Positions 33,205 through 45,119 of a DNA stretch of 64,000 nt are shown piece by piece. Position 1 is the first letter of the stretch, and each line of letters starts with the position of its first letter. The stretch is from Chinchilla lanigera (lineage: Eukaryota; Chordata; Mammalia; Rodentia; Chinchillidae). Below the pieces are notes generated by a model, which did not search any database, was not told the DNA's origin, and was given only the letters and a program-made list of their open reading frames with translations. The position numbers were made by a program, and so were the translations under genes. The stretch is taken from positions 8,959,866 to 9,023,865 of the forward strand of contig NW_004955402.1 in assembly GCF_000276665.1 (NCBI RefSeq). The letters are read 5' to 3'.

Positions 33205-33838
33205 TTAAAAATTGCAGGCAGTTTGTATGCATACTCACAACAGAGAGGCCAAATGATGACATACCCATGGTTATTTTGGAAGAGGATTTTAATGAGATGG
33301 AGAGGCATTAATCATAAATATTAAGCAAGATTGTGAAGAGGTGTGGGGGGTACTGCCTTGCTCCCTCCTTCCTACCATACCCCAGCCTCCTCTGGAAAAA
33401 CAGGCTGTGCATGCATGACATTCTCCCAACAGTTCAAGTGGCTAGAAGATGTGATCCATCATCCTCTCCAAGCACAGAATGCACGCGTCTCTGCTCAGCG
33501 GTACAGGTGTCCCCACTGCAAAACTATCCCGATTTAGTGACAGTAACAAGCACTCAAGCTCACCAAAAGCAAACTGTGCCTGTTTGCTCCTTGTCTGCAG
33601 AAAAGGTAGAGGAGTTAAGGGAAAGAAACGTGTCAGTTGTCATGGATATAACATTCTGAGATCTCTAAAGTTGGAAAACATCTGTTTGCCAGAAAGAGAT
33701 GCACTGGCAGACAGGTCCCATCTACCATCCTCCTCCAACTAGGTCCACAGGGCTGACGATGACTCAGCTACTTATGTCACAGTCTAGAGTCAAACACTGC
33801 AACCTCAGTTGACCAGGTAACTCCAGAGCACACTGTAA
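33205..33838. other. unassigned spacer
   Basis: Overlapping plus-strand frames at 33333-33659 and 33479-33742 have no recognisable product. No confident repeat. Confidence 0.5.
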
Positions 33839-33840
33839 AA

Positions 33841-33988
33841 ATCATTAAAGCCCAGGCACGGTGGCTCACGCCTGTAATCCTCAGCCTTGGGAGGCTGAAG
33901 CAGGAAAATCACCACGAGTTTGAGGCCAGCCTGGGCTACACAATGAGATCCCGTCTCTAAATAAATAAATAAATAAATATCATTAAAG
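33841..33988 (+). mobile_element. B1 SINE without internal duplication, 10-bp target duplication
   Basis: CCCAGGCACGGTGGCTCACG CCTGTAATCCTCAGCCTTGG GAGGCTGAAGCAGG .. AGTTTGAGGCCAGCCTGGGC TACACAATGAGATCCCGTCT CT then (AAAT)n. Direct repeats atcattaaag at 33841-33850 and 33979-33988. Confidence 0.92.
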
Positions 33989-33999
33989 TTTCTCTAAAT

Positions 34000-34855
34000 T
34001 ATTAAAAAGCAGTTAAACATTTGTTGTAAAAATTCAGTGTGGATTTTGGCAGTGTTTCTCCTTTAATTCAGAATTATTGATGTCCAAGGTGAGCTTATCC
34101 CTAACAGTCAGAGGGTCCACAGCAGCCGTACGAATGGAAACCCATCTATCCCATGTAGACTACAAATGCAGTGATCAAAAATATGGTTATTACTTTAAAT
34201 TTTCAAAGCGTGTTACAGTAAAAGACACACTGCATGAGTGCCCCTCAAAATACTGTCCCTCGCTTGAAACACATTTACCCCATCATTCTCACCAATCTCT
34301 GAAGCAGTTCTGAAAGGCCTGCTTCGTGAGTGTCAGTTGCTCTGTGGGCGCTGCCTCGGTGTCCTGAACTGATCTGAAATGTTTACCTTCAGGTGTCGTT
34401 TTCACTTTGGGGAAGAGCCAGAAGTCCCATCATGCCAGATCTGGGGAATAAACTGGATGACCACACACCACCATGTTTTCATCTGATGGAAACTGCCATA
34501 AATATTTTGGATCGATTCAGAGCATGCAGGCAGCCAAGAAAAGAATATGGCAAGAATCAAGCTAGCAAACAGATATATTCTGTTGCTGTATCTTAGCAAA
34601 CATAGCTTTACAACAACTCAAAAGTCAGATTAGAATCCAGGATTCTCCGATTCCTTGGAGCTCTTCTACAGACCTGATGGTACAGCGGTCACCATGGTGG
34701 CCGGCAGAAAACCCATTATCAGGCCTTCCGCCTTGCTCTTCTGACAACTGGTTCTGTTCTCAAAAGGCCATGGACACAAACCCGTGGGTTTCCCAGCCTG
34801 GACTCAAGCTCAGCCCACAGCCACCCCACTCCCCAGGGAACACCCGCTCCTCTTC
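34000..34855. other. unassigned spacer
   Basis: No gene or named repeat recognised. Small frames (34077-34313, 34393-34596, 34677-34910) lack family resemblance. Confidence 0.45.
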
Positions 34856-34864
34856 ATGTGCTGA

Positions 34865-35205
34865 AGTTCAGCTCTTGAAAGTCTCCCATGACCTGTGTGT
34901 TGAAGGTTAAGTTCCTGGGTGACGGCAGTGCTGGGAAGTGGCAGAAACTCTAAGAGGTGAAAGGAAGTTAGGGCACTGGAGGGAGACACCCTTGCAGGGG
35001 ACATGGGGACTTCGGCCCTTCTCTGCCCACGCCACCCCCTGCTGGCCGTGACAAGATGAGCGGCTTCCTCTGCTGCTCCCTCACCAGGATGTGCTGTAGC
35101 ACATCCAGAGACAATGAGATCACGTAACCGTGAACCGAAACTACAAAACTGTGGGCAAAAATAAACCTGTCCTCCTTCTCTAGTGTCTTATTTTACAAGA
35201 TTTTC
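34865..35205 (+). mobile_element. MaLR-type LTR, diverged, sense
   Basis: TGTTGAAGGTTAAGTTCCTG .. GGCAGTGCTGGGAAGTGGCA GAAACTCTAAGAGGTGAAAG .. CACTGGAGGGAGACACCCTT .. GTGAACCGAAACTACAAAAC TGTGGGCAAAAATAAACCTG TCCTCCTTC is the LTR scheme, with an AATAAA near 35159. The 5' limit is approximate and the terminal CA is not identified. Confidence 0.68.
35031..35045 (-). promoter_or_regulatory. CTCF-like motif inside an LTR
   Basis: On minus, CCAGCAGGGGGTGGC matches the core CTCF consensus closely (CCASYAGRKGGCR-type), except T for C near the end of the G block. A motif match alone does not show occupancy. Confidence 0.35.
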
Positions 35206-35209
35206 AAGG

Positions 35210-35635
35210 AATAGCCAGCCATTTTCTCCAGGAATACCAGTTCTGTGGCTGACCTGTCATTTTTAAGAGCAATTTACATAGTAAAAGTGCAATGTTTCAT
35301 ATTTAAGATTATCAGACCCACAGGAAAAGAAAAACAGTAAATTACAGACGTAGATGCTGACTCAGCTCACCTCAGGAGTTCTGCAGTTACTGGGCAGGCA
35401 TTATGGCCTGTGCAACAGCAGTCCCAAAATGCCTCTGCCGGCCTCATCTTCACTGCTTTTCAAAGCAAGCGCCAACTTGAAATGCGCACCAAGAGAGCTC
35501 CTTTCCTACATGATAACTTCCCACATTTTACTCCTATAACCCAAGCTGCCTGTAGAAGACCTGAGTTCAATAAGATGGGGAGCAAAGCAACTTTTCACAG
35601 TTTTTAGTAACATACAATCCCACATCCAAGTAAGT
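35210..35635. other. unassigned spacer
   Basis: No gene or confident repeat seen. Two overlapping small plus frames at 35354-35539 and 35410-35607 are not recognisable. Confidence 0.45.
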
Positions 35636-35639
35636 CATA

Positions 35640-36175
35640 AAGGTAAAGCACAGTGAATTGTCATACATTAACTGGCACCAGATCAAGAACTAGGGCATTC
35701 TCTGCACCCCCAAGAATCCTACCCTGTGCTGTCTTCTGGTTACCAGCCCTAAGAAGGGCAGTCACTATCCTGACCTATAGCTCTCTCTCACCTGTGCTTG
35801 TAGTTTACACAAGTGACTCATTTATATTGTACTCTTTGTCAAACATTATTCATCTTCATTGCTACATAGTATTCCAATGTACAAATAAAACTGGGTTTAT
35901 CACATCTACTACTAATGGGCATTTGGGTAGTTTCTAGTCTGGGGTCACAATGTACAACGCCACTATAACTACTCTAGTGCATGTCTTTTGGTGAATAGAT
36001 AGACACACTTCTGTTGCATATGTAGCTAAGTGTAGAAATACAGTCCTAGGAATGCGTAGCTCCCAGTTCAGAGGGTAATGCCAGTTTTCCAGAAAGACTG
36101 TGCCAATTTGCATTCCTGCTGCAGCACACAGGAGTTCCCTTTCACTTCCAGACCTTGTCTGTTTACATGATCGAT
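35640..36175 (-). mobile_element. old L1 3' region, antisense
   Basis: TCATTGCTACATAGTATTCC AATGTACAAATAAA .. CATCTACTACTAATGGGCAT TTGGGTAGTTTCTAGTC .. TGTTGCATATGTAGCTAAGT .. AGGGTAATGCCAGTTTTCCA GAAAGACTGTGCCAATTTGC ATTCCTGCTGCAGC is the inverted ORF2-terminal/3' UTR region common in old L1M elements. Broken in all frames. Confidence 0.78.
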
Positions 36176-36179
36176 CTCC

Positions 36180-37685
36180 ACACAGGATGAAGGAATGATG
36201 CGAAGACACCATCTGATACAGGCAAAGGATAAAGGCCTATTTATGTAAAGAAAAATCTGTACACACAGAAGCCACACAGAGAAGGGCGCCACATGTGGGT
36301 AGGATGTGGTGGACAGATTCTCATGGCTAAGTTCCCAACAAAGCTCCCCACAAACAGAGAAACAACTGAGATTCTTCCAAGAATTCCACCTGCCCACTGC
36401 ATCCTCAGCAGCTCTCGGCCATTCCGAGGTCACAGCCCCTTGGCAAGCACGGGCTAAAAGCCTGCTTTGGGTTAGAAACTGGAAATAATTTGAATCCTCC
36501 ACCTTCCGAGTGCTTATTACTACCTGAGAATGGGTGAAAATCGTGTCAGTTCCTAAGCAAAACATGCTCTTAACAAAATCCTTGCCTCAGGCATTTGCTT
36601 AGATTTCTTTAATAGGCTCAACAAACTCCTCATGATATAGTGTATGTGTTACTCATTTTTATCCCAAATATTAATACCCTGTATAGAACACAAAGTGCTC
36701 AGCAAATGGATTTGTAACCTGTACTGGATAAAGCAATTACGATTGCCTCCACCTGACAGATAAGCACAGGGCCAGACCCTCAGGTCTGGTGAGTGCAACC
36801 AGAGGGCTCCTTCCACTCCACCATGCTGCATGCGGCAGTGCCATCGCGGGAAGGCACTTATTCGCATGACCCTATGGGAGAGAATTAAGAAAAGAGATTA
36901 CACTTCAATAGAGAGAAAACTGTTCTAAGTAATTGTAGAAGATGCCTAAACATCATTGCTTCAGGAGTTCCTACTCATAAAAGTGCCGCTTAGAAGACAT
37001 TCTGCTTACTGTACATATTTCTTGGATGCGGAAAAGTTGCTGAGGGAACAAGGAAATGTAGAAATACCGTTAGTCTACGTGTTCGTCAAATGGATAATCA
37101 CAAAAGCAGACATGGAGTTGTAACTGGGATGAGCTCCAGGGTAGACTGTGATATGCCGGAGGGGAGAGTGAAGAAGGCCTTGCTCTAGCGGGCCACACTC
37201 CGCACAGAGGAACAGGAAGTTGGCACGTAGCCCGGGGGAAAGGGTAAGTAGGAGAAGATCGATGAAGAACCTGCTCTCAGCAAAAGCCATGACCACTAGT
37301 AGAAGGGAGAAACTAAAAGAAAACCTGCCTGGCTAGATGAGAAGGCTAACAGGACAAAAAGGGATACCGAGGGGGTCAGTCCGCGGAGGATGCCGCAGGT
37401 GTATTAGGGGCTTCAGTCTTCTCTGCACCGGAAATGAGCGCCCGCTTGCTCACCATAACATCCTGACTTCCTCTAACAGTTGTTGGTAAATGCCAAACAA
37501 AGTCAGCTTTGGTGAAGTGAGTGGAGGGGCTGTGGGACTCTGGTGAGGGCCCTGTTGATGAGGATCTCCACCGGCTGGGCTGGGAGAGCAGCACTCCCGG
37601 CCATCACTTAGTGTCTGGGGGAGAGGGGATCCAAGACCTCCTGAGGACACTGAAACCCACAGCTGCTCAACTCCCTTATGTAAAA
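36180..37685. other. unassigned, moderately GC-rich
   Basis: No confident gene. The 165-codon minus frame at 36068-36565 overlaps the inverted L1 and carries no recognisable domain. The frames around 37376-37794 are likewise unrecognised. Confidence 0.45.
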
Positions 37686-37689
37686 GAGA

Positions 37690-38095
37690 GCAGGACTTGC
37701 ACAGGAACACACATATCCTCCCATAGGCTTTAAACATCTCTGGATTACTCATCGTACCTGACACAATGTAAATGCTATTAAAGAAACCAGGCATGGGGGA
37801 ATATATACCTATAAGCCCAGCACTCTGGGAGGCTGAGGCAGGAGGATCATAAGTTCAAGTCCAGCCTGGGAAACTTAATGATTCAGTGAGAACCTGTCTC
37901 AAAATAGAAAATAGAAAATAGGACTAAGGATGTTGTGTGAAGGTCCTGGGTCCTATGTCCTATACTTCCTCCACCAAAAAAGTCATTTTGTAGCATTGTT
38001 TAGGGAATAATGACAAAAGAAAAATCTGTGCAAGTTTAGTACAGACACATATTATAAATATGTCTTATCAATGATTGGTTGAAGCCACAGTGGCC
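37690..38095 (+). mobile_element. MER2 (Tigger-derived) DNA transposon, split by a B1-dID
   Basis: Left half: ACACATATCCTCCCATAGGC TTTAAACATCTCTGGATTAC TCATCGTACCTGACACAATG TAAATGCTAT. Right half from about 37983: GTAGCATTGTTTAGGGAATA ATGACAAAAGAAAAATCTGT GCAAGTTTAGTACAGACAC .. ATTGGTTGAAGCC. These are adjacent MER2 segments in order. The SINE between them is younger. Confidence 0.82.
37785..37982 (+). mobile_element. dimeric B1-dID SINE, sense, nested in MER2
   Basis: B1 part: ACCAGGCATGGGGGAATATA .. GCCCAGCACTCTGGGAGGCT GAGGCAGGAGGATCATAAGT TCAAGTCCAGCCTGGGAAAC .. CCTGTCTCAAAATAG. ID part: AGGACTAAGGATGTTGTGTG AAGGTCCTGGGTCCTATGTC .. The ID half is the more diverged. Confidence 0.83.
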
Positions 38096-38099
38096 AGAC

Positions 38100-41000
38100 C
38101 CACAGACATGCAGGGCTGACTCTAAGTCTGTCTGGAAGAGCAGCTAATGAGGGGCAGACAAAAAAGGACTGTCACGATGGGCAGCAATAATTCCACCAAT
38201 AGAACTAAGCAAAGGAAGTCACAAAAGTAAAAAGACTATTACAATGAAATAAAACTTCAGACTCTAAAGCTCAAGCCTCAGAAAAGTCTTTATTAAGAAG
38301 CTCAAAGTAGATCTGAAGGTGGCTACAGAGAACAGCAAAAAATAATATAAAGCTAGGCTTTTAGGAGGGTTGTCTCCATGGAAATCAAGGTCAAAAAGAA
38401 TGAAAAAAACAACTTTCAGACAGACATTGAAGTCACTGAGTCACATGACAAGAATATCTTCTACCGCAGGAGGGTTAAGCAGAAAGGAGAAGGAAGAGAA
38501 CTTAAGAATTACCAGAAAGTATTTAAGGTATTGATCAGCTGTATACAAATCAAGTGATAGCCAAACAAATTTACAAAGGCAAATAACTTCCCCTAAAGAA
38601 TCATTTTTTAAACATGAAGAATGTGATCGTAGTTTGGAGCAATTCATTTTCTTTATTCAATTTTTTATTTAAGGGCATAGAAATCCAATCAATAAATTGT
38701 TTATTTGCTTTTGATCACAGGTAGGATGTAAATAGCTAACTTTGAAAATTTATAAAGATTAAAATTCATAGCCCTTAAATGACCTAAAGAAACTGTTAAC
38801 AGAGCTCATGATGAGCCCTATCCCTGGTACATCACCACCTGCATTGACCGGGACACCTGATGAATCCTGATATTTCCTCTAAGATGCATTGCAATTTTAC
38901 TAAGAATGAGGAGAGCGGTGGAAGATGGGATCATTTTAAGAGTATCTGACAGCTGAAGTGAAGATGCACAAAATTCTTTCAGAATTACAAATAGTAAGAG
39001 AAGAGATTTCTAGAAAACAGACATCTACTTACATGTTTTCTTGACCAGATAGAAAATGGAGCTGCATATAAACTCCAGATATAAGCCCATAATAAAATAC
39101 AGACATTACACTCCAGCTGCCCAATGAATGATTATTTGCTACACGACTTAAAAATCACAAACAGACCCATTCTGAAGCAGGTCCTGGCAGCTGTTCGGAA
39201 TGCAGGAAGTGTCTTGCTTCCAGCCGGCACATTTATTCCCTGGTTGCAGCTCCAAGCCTCCCATATTTCCTCCGAAGCCACAGCTTATAAATCAGGTGAG
39301 ACTGGTCATCTTGCAACAAAATGGATTTTTAAAATGTGATTTGGAAGAGATTGGAAAGTGTAATACAACAGATTTTTCAGTCTTCAGTGCTGAGAAATGA
39401 TTGTTTTATTGATGGCTCTATTGAGAATGTAAATGACTCCAGTAACACGTAAGCCCGTAACATTTCCAGGAGCCATATCATGACATGTTTTATTCCAGGG
39501 CCTAAGTGGTCAGATCCCAATTATTTACTTGACTCTACAAGATGGAAGAATGATGACGGAAGGCTCTACTCATTGCTTTTATCTCTGAGTTAATCGTGAT
39601 ATTTTTGACAAATTCACAAAGGAAAGCCTGAGTCAATGATTCCACTGAAATCTGAATATTCCTATACAGGTATATGGTTAATTACAGTTTAGCTGGGCAG
39701 TTCACACTGTTAATGTCATCAATCTCTAAATAGGAAAATCCAAACAAATCATTATATCCTAAAATGGCTCTCTATTTATATTCACAGAAACAAAATTTAT
39801 TTCTGGCCTTTACATGGACATATTCACAGTAAGAAGCAGTTTTAAGGGCAGTATCTTGCTAAATTGCTACCTTCACAGATGTCCAAGCCATGGATGCCAT
39901 TTCGCTTCTTACCCCCTCCAGCAATTTAAAGAGTGCCAGTCCTCCCTACCTCCCCTCACCCCCTGGCTTGCATTTAATGGCGCAAATTCATGCAAACTGG
40001 CGGCTCTTACAGGCTCACGAGATGGCTAAACCTGGAAACAGGTGGGGGAAGGCCAGCTAATTGGATCTTTCTTTGCCAAACACCAGGGGACAGCTGGTTT
40101 GCATTGTTGTTCTAATGAGCCGCGCTGAGATCAAAGCTGGGTATGTGAGTTGGAGCTTTTCTGGTCTATGTACAGTCTTGGAAATCACACTTACCACCGC
40201 CAGAGCCTTTTATGGTAAACAGAACACTTGCTATATTTCAAGAAAATGCAATCTGACTTTAGGGGAATCTAGCAGTATTTCCTGGCTCGCCGATTCAGTC
40301 CTCACACGGCTCCCTGGTCCCTTCTCCGGCCTTGTCCTCCCACAGGTGGGCACATACATCTGATGTGGCTGTATGTGTGATAAGCCACGTGCACCTTTGC
40401 CCTGCTGGAGTGTCCCCGGGCCCTCAAGAAGCGACAGGATGAATTCACAGTAATAGAGGCAATGTAAATTTAAGCTTGTAGGCCTAGTAGCAAAAGCCAA
40501 AGGCCAGAGCTATTTTTAATAATAAAAATAAAGCACCACTATAGCTTTATAAATCCTGTTCCTTAAGGGACTGGCTACACGGCATGAACAGCCTTCTTAA
40601 ATATTTTAGAATAACAGGGCAGAGGGGAATTACATGGAATGCTCCTATTGCCATGTTAAGTATAAGATAGAGTAAAGAGATAAAAGTCCAGCTGGGTTCG
40701 TTAGAATACCAGAATAGGACGCTCCACCTCCCAGTAATCAGGTCTCTGTGGCCCTGCGCTGGCTTTGCAGGTTAAAGCCCCGGGTCCTGAGGCTATCCAG
40801 CGGGCAGCCTTGGAACACAACTGCTGGAACCCCTGTAACTGGATCTGTTTTCATTTCTAATTCCTCGGAGGAATAGGAGCTGTCTCCCCCACCCCAGTGT
40901 GAAGCACTAAAACGGTTCCAAATGAAGTCAAGATTTAAAATCTTTAATAAGTACTTAAGCTTTGAGTGCTTTTCTTTTTCATTCAGGACAGTCAGGAGGT

Positions 41001-43250
41001 ACACAAAGAAGGACAAAGGCTAAGCAGCTATAATAATATTGATGAAGCTGGGCTGCTTTCTGGCCGTAAATTCTATCATTTCTCTGGCTGTCCTTTTGTT
41101 GTCACTAATTTCCTTTGGATTTTCTCTCCATGCTGAATGTAAGATCTTAGCATTTACACAGGGAGCGTATATATGTGCTCCCCTTCAGCACCTAGAGGGA
41201 GGAGTTGTTACTCAGCATTAAAATGCATCCTGCTGCAACCACGGCCTTATAAGAGACTCATCTAAATGATAATGAGCATGAAAAATTGATTATCTCCTAG
41301 GTTGAACTGGTCTTTGTATTTTTCATCTGGTGAATCTAATAGTGCTAAAATAGGTCTCAAAGAATAAACATGCCAGCAGTTCAATTAATAGAATAGCAAG
41401 AGGCAAATCTACAGGATGTTACCTATTTTCAGCGAAAAGCTTCCCAAATAATGGTCATTCATTCGTACCACAACACAAACTGAAAAAGGCCACCGTAAAT
41501 TTCTAACTTTCTATTTAAACTAGTATGTAGACCGTTTTCTTCAAATCTAATCCAAAGCAGATGACAGACTGTAGAGAATTTTCAAGCATAGCAAAATATG
41601 AATTGTAATGACCCAGTTGTCCAATAAATAAATAACCTGATCAAATATTTGATGAGAAAAATAGTTCTTTTATGAGACTATCTGTTGGGAATTTCCAGAT
41701 CATTTTCATCTTCTTTCCAATTTCTGTCCTCAGTTTTGCATAGTCTCCCCTTTAAAAAATGTATTCTCTTCAAGATTTCAGCTTTCCCCTCTAAAACATT
41801 TCCCAAACAGTTGCTATAGTCTTAGAGATGCAGACCCGTGTACACAACCACGGGAAGTCTCCATCCGTTTTGAATACCACCAAACATGCTCTGTCTCAGC
41901 ACCCACAAATCACCTCCTTCTCCTGATCTCCCTGTTTCCATTTACTGTGCTCATTCATTCCATGTTAGCCTGTGGATTTTTTATCATTTGTCATTTCTGC
42001 CTGCTTCTACGAGCAATAGGGTAAAGAATGGCTTATCTCTACCCCAAGAAGTTACTTTCCCATCGCTGTAGACATTGTTATTTAATAATATCTAATGAAT
42101 GAATAAGTATATAAATGAATTCCCATATAATACTTCATTCATTCTACAACTACAGGACTATTCTATTCAAGTTCAAAAATTAACATAAAAACTCATACTG
42201 GTCTCATTATGAATAAGTAGATGGAAGTTAAAAGTAAAATTCGACTTTGGACTAATAACTTAGTAACAGTCTTATCTTAAGGTTAACTTTTTCCAAATTT
42301 TATAACTGTTTTGTGTTAGAATGATACATGATTGCACTTTCTTAGGAACCCTGTGCTGCAGTGCTTAGGAATAAAGCATTAAGAAACCTAGAAGTCACAT
42401 GGTAGCTGTCACTATTGTTGATGTTAGAAATAGTGATTTTATTTTTAAAGTAAAACTCTTAAATGTGTTAAATTCAAGTCTTGTAGGATCCAGGCCCTTG
42501 ATAAACCAGGACAATGCCGGAACCTAATTAAAGCTTCTTACTCCTCAAGGAGTTCTGTGAAGCTGATCTTCTATCATTGTAATATAATAAATACTTGGCA
42601 TCCCCAAAGCAAAAATAATCAGGAGTCCAGTGGGTGTTTGAGCTGTTAAATGCCATAAAAATAAAACAATAGTCTACTTACACACTCTACACCACATGTC
42701 ATGCAATTTTGTTAAATATGTCCCTGATTTGCCCGCAGGGACATTGGTCAGATATATTGGGAAATGTTACAGCCTGTGAACTCATCCCTTCAACTTTCAA
42801 AAATCATGACCTAAGCCTGAAAATTCCATGAAAGTTTTAAAAAGGGAGAAATCTGGAAGGAAAACAACTTTGCACTTTCAAATGGATTTCAGATAGTCTC
42901 TTCTCAATTCTCTGTGACACTTCACCTAAGAACTGGAAAAGAAACTTGTCTCCTGAGTTTTCATCTGTTGAGGGAGGAGAGAGAGGGCAGGGGAGAGAAA
43001 TAGAAAAAGAGACAGACAGAAACAAAGAGAGTCTGAGAGAGACACATATCCCACCTCTGTGTGCCAAAATTCAAAGATTTCTAAGGCAAATAGGTCCATA
43101 ATAGTCACTGTCCTAAAGAGTCACCGAGCGTGTCCCAGAAACCCCTGGAATTCTTGGCAGCCTTTATGGATCATTTTGGAACAAAGGGATAATTTAACTG
43201 CTGCTTCCACCACCGCTGCCCTACTTTTATGTGCTTATACATTGGGGCTC
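38100..43250. other. long stretch without confident repeats; possible conserved regulatory DNA
   Basis: Recognisable transposon content nearly vanishes over about 5 kb, unusual for this window. Sub-blocks at 38640-39120, 39290-39800, 40060-40260 and 41040-41700 mix AT-rich homeodomain-like cores (TAATT, ATTA) with CAGCTG, TTTGCAT, ATTGTTGTTC (SOX-like) and GATCAAAG (TCF/LEF-like) motifs. No exon is supported. The repeat depletion suggests selective constraint but cannot prove it. A GA-rich run lies at 42970-43045. Confidence 0.4.
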
Positions 43251-43254
43251 TAAG

Positions 43255-43440
43255 TCATTTTCATGCCAAGAAATCAGTTCAATCTCATCACAACACAGAT
43301 GACAAGACTGAGACCAGACAGGTGAAGTGACTTGTCCAACACGGCACACCTAGAGCGAAGATCGGCCCCCAGCAGGAGAGTCTCAAGTTTGCAGGACTCT
43401 GTCCACAGCCACAGGGAGTCCTAGACCCGCCTGTGCGTCT
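43255..43440 (-). mobile_element. MIR SINE, antisense
   Basis: CAATCTCATCACAACACAGA TGACAAGACTGAGACCAGAC AGGTGAAGTGACTTGTCCAA CACGGCACACC is the inverted MIR core (..ACAGATGAGGAAACTGAGGC..AACTTGCCCAAGGTCAC..). The right limit is uncertain. Confidence 0.78.
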
Positions 43441-43454
43441 AGATCCTGAGCTCA

Positions 43455-43600
43455 CCCAAATAATGATTCTGTGCCTCTGTCCAAGTGACTCTGACTCTGT
43501 GAATCCGAGAGGAGGCCTGGGATTCTGCCTTCACCTGTGTCCCAGCTAATTCTGATTCGGCCATTCACAGGCCAGCATTTGGAGGTCACTGCTGCCTCTG
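43455..43600. mobile_element. MER5-like DNA-transposon relic
   Basis: ATCCGAGAGGAGGCCTGGGA TTCTGCCTTCACCTGTGTCC CAGCTAATTCTGATTCGGCC matches the MER5 middle (..AGAATCTC..GGAGGCCTGGGAATCTGC..CCAGGTGATTCTGATGC..). Diverged; tentative. Confidence 0.45.
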
Positions 43601-43609
43601 TGAATGCAC

Positions 43610-44585
43610 ACGTTAAATCTTGCAAGAAATGCAATATGTATTTAATGAGCGCCTAGCACAGAACTCAGCATCCTCAAACCCAAGATCCTGCTGTCAGCTG
43701 GTTCAGGAGTTTAGAAGACTTAAAAGTTAATTTAGCACCGGTGAGAGCAGTGATTTATAACCCAAGTGTGCATGGATTTGCTCCCTAGAGACAGCTCCCA
43801 GAGGCTAGGGAAATAGCGTGTCCGCCTTGCCTCTAAGGCTCTTCCAGATGGCTCCTAAATGAGCCAGAGAATCAGCAGCAGCTTTCAGACTCCTACATCT
43901 GCACCCACATGGCCTAAGCAGTATTTTAAGGAATCTTAGAATCAGGAAATGACTTCACTGGATGGGAGAGACAAAAAGTTACACTATATCCTCTCCTCTG
44001 CTCCCCAGGGCTCCCTGCTCTCTCAAAATGAGCCCCATGGCAGACACTGCCAGGGAGAGATGTGGTGATCATAGATGCAGACAGCCTATGCTGGGCATGC
44101 TCAGCCGGCACTACGGTCCCCAACCGGGAGAAAACTATAGGAAAATGCCAGCCACGGCCACCTCCCTGGTGGCAGAAGCCTTAGTGCTATTCCATGAAGT
44201 TTCCATGGATAAACACGACTGTGGGCCGCAGATACCATGTTCCACCCTCATTCCTGGGAGCACACGCCTCCTCCTGCTCTCTGCAGTTGGGCAGGATCAA
44301 GTGACTGGTTCTGGCCAATAAACTCTAAGCAGTGGCACCTGTGTCCCCTCTGGCAAAGCCTGCAAAGCTCCTGCACCAGCTTCCAACCCATCTCTCCTGC
44401 CACTGTGGCTTGGAATCCAAGAGTTGATGGACCAGAGTCCTTAGAATGGAGCCGGTGGGATTCCCAAGTCGCTGCCTGGGAAGTGTTGCTCTGTAAAGCC
44501 TCAGGCCTGCAGGATGCTGTGCCTGATCCAATGAAGATCTGCCATGCGCAGGAACTTAATGAGCTCTAAGAATGCAAACAAGACA
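43610..44585. other. unassigned, GC-moderate, no supported gene
   Basis: Overlapping plus-strand frames at 43962-44321 (119 codons) and 44237-44569 (110 codons) lack a domain I recognise. GTGACTGGTTCTGGCCAATAA near 44300 resembles a phrase in an old mammalian MER/LTR repeat, which would explain the block; unproven. Confidence 0.4.
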
Positions 44586-44589
44586 CATC

Positions 44590-45118
44590 ATAAACATGGG
44601 CTAAGAATAATAATGATGAGAATAAAATGAGGAAACAGGATAGAGAAGTGGAGGAGGGGTAGAAGGAGAGGGGATTAAAAAAGAAACAAGCTGAACTACG
44701 TACATGTACCACTTGACAAGATGAATGTAAACCCCATGTACTGCAAACACTACTATTAAAATAAAATGATAATAGTAGTATTAGTAGTATTGGTAGTAGT
44801 GGTAGTCGCACTGGTGGTAGTCGCAGTGGTGGTAGTAATAAACCAATTCCTGGCAGCCCCAAGCCGTGAGATTACAATGGTAACTGGTACTGGAGCATCC
44901 TTCAGCCTATCCTGACACTGCTCCTCCTCTCCAGCAGCCACCGCACCCTGCTCCCCGCTGAAGAACCAGAGTCTTCTGCAAAAGTAAAGGCGATCCAGAG
45001 AAGGAGGGAGGGGCAGTGGAAGGGAGGGGGAAGGGACGTAAATGCACTGATACCAACTCCCCGCAATGAATGGGATTGTTATGTACTGCGAACACGTACC
45101 AATAAAGAAATAAAAAGA
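44590..45118 (+). mobile_element. two similar L1-like 3' tails flanking a (TAG)n-type array
   Basis: Each copy has a purine-rich GGAG/GGGG tract, then GTAC.. and a terminal ATGTACTGC(A/G)AACAC .. AATAAA/AATAAAGAAATAAAA. Copies end at about 44766 and 45118. Between them is an imperfect TAGTAG/GTGGTAGTCGC array at 44768-44840. The layout suggests L1 3' ends or a local duplication; I cannot name the subfamily. Confidence 0.45.
44768..44840. repeat. TAG/GTGGTAGT microsatellite
   Basis: Trinucleotide-phase array (TAGTAGTATTAG.., GGTGGTAGTCGCA..). It encodes a Thr/Asn-rich minus-strand frame that is not a gene. Confidence 0.9.
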
Positions 45119-45119
45119 G

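Noticed and set aside
40081..40096. Second CTCF-like site (CACCAGGGGACAG)
   Set aside because: The match is weaker, lacking the GGGGGC core, and is not worth a feature call without scoring.
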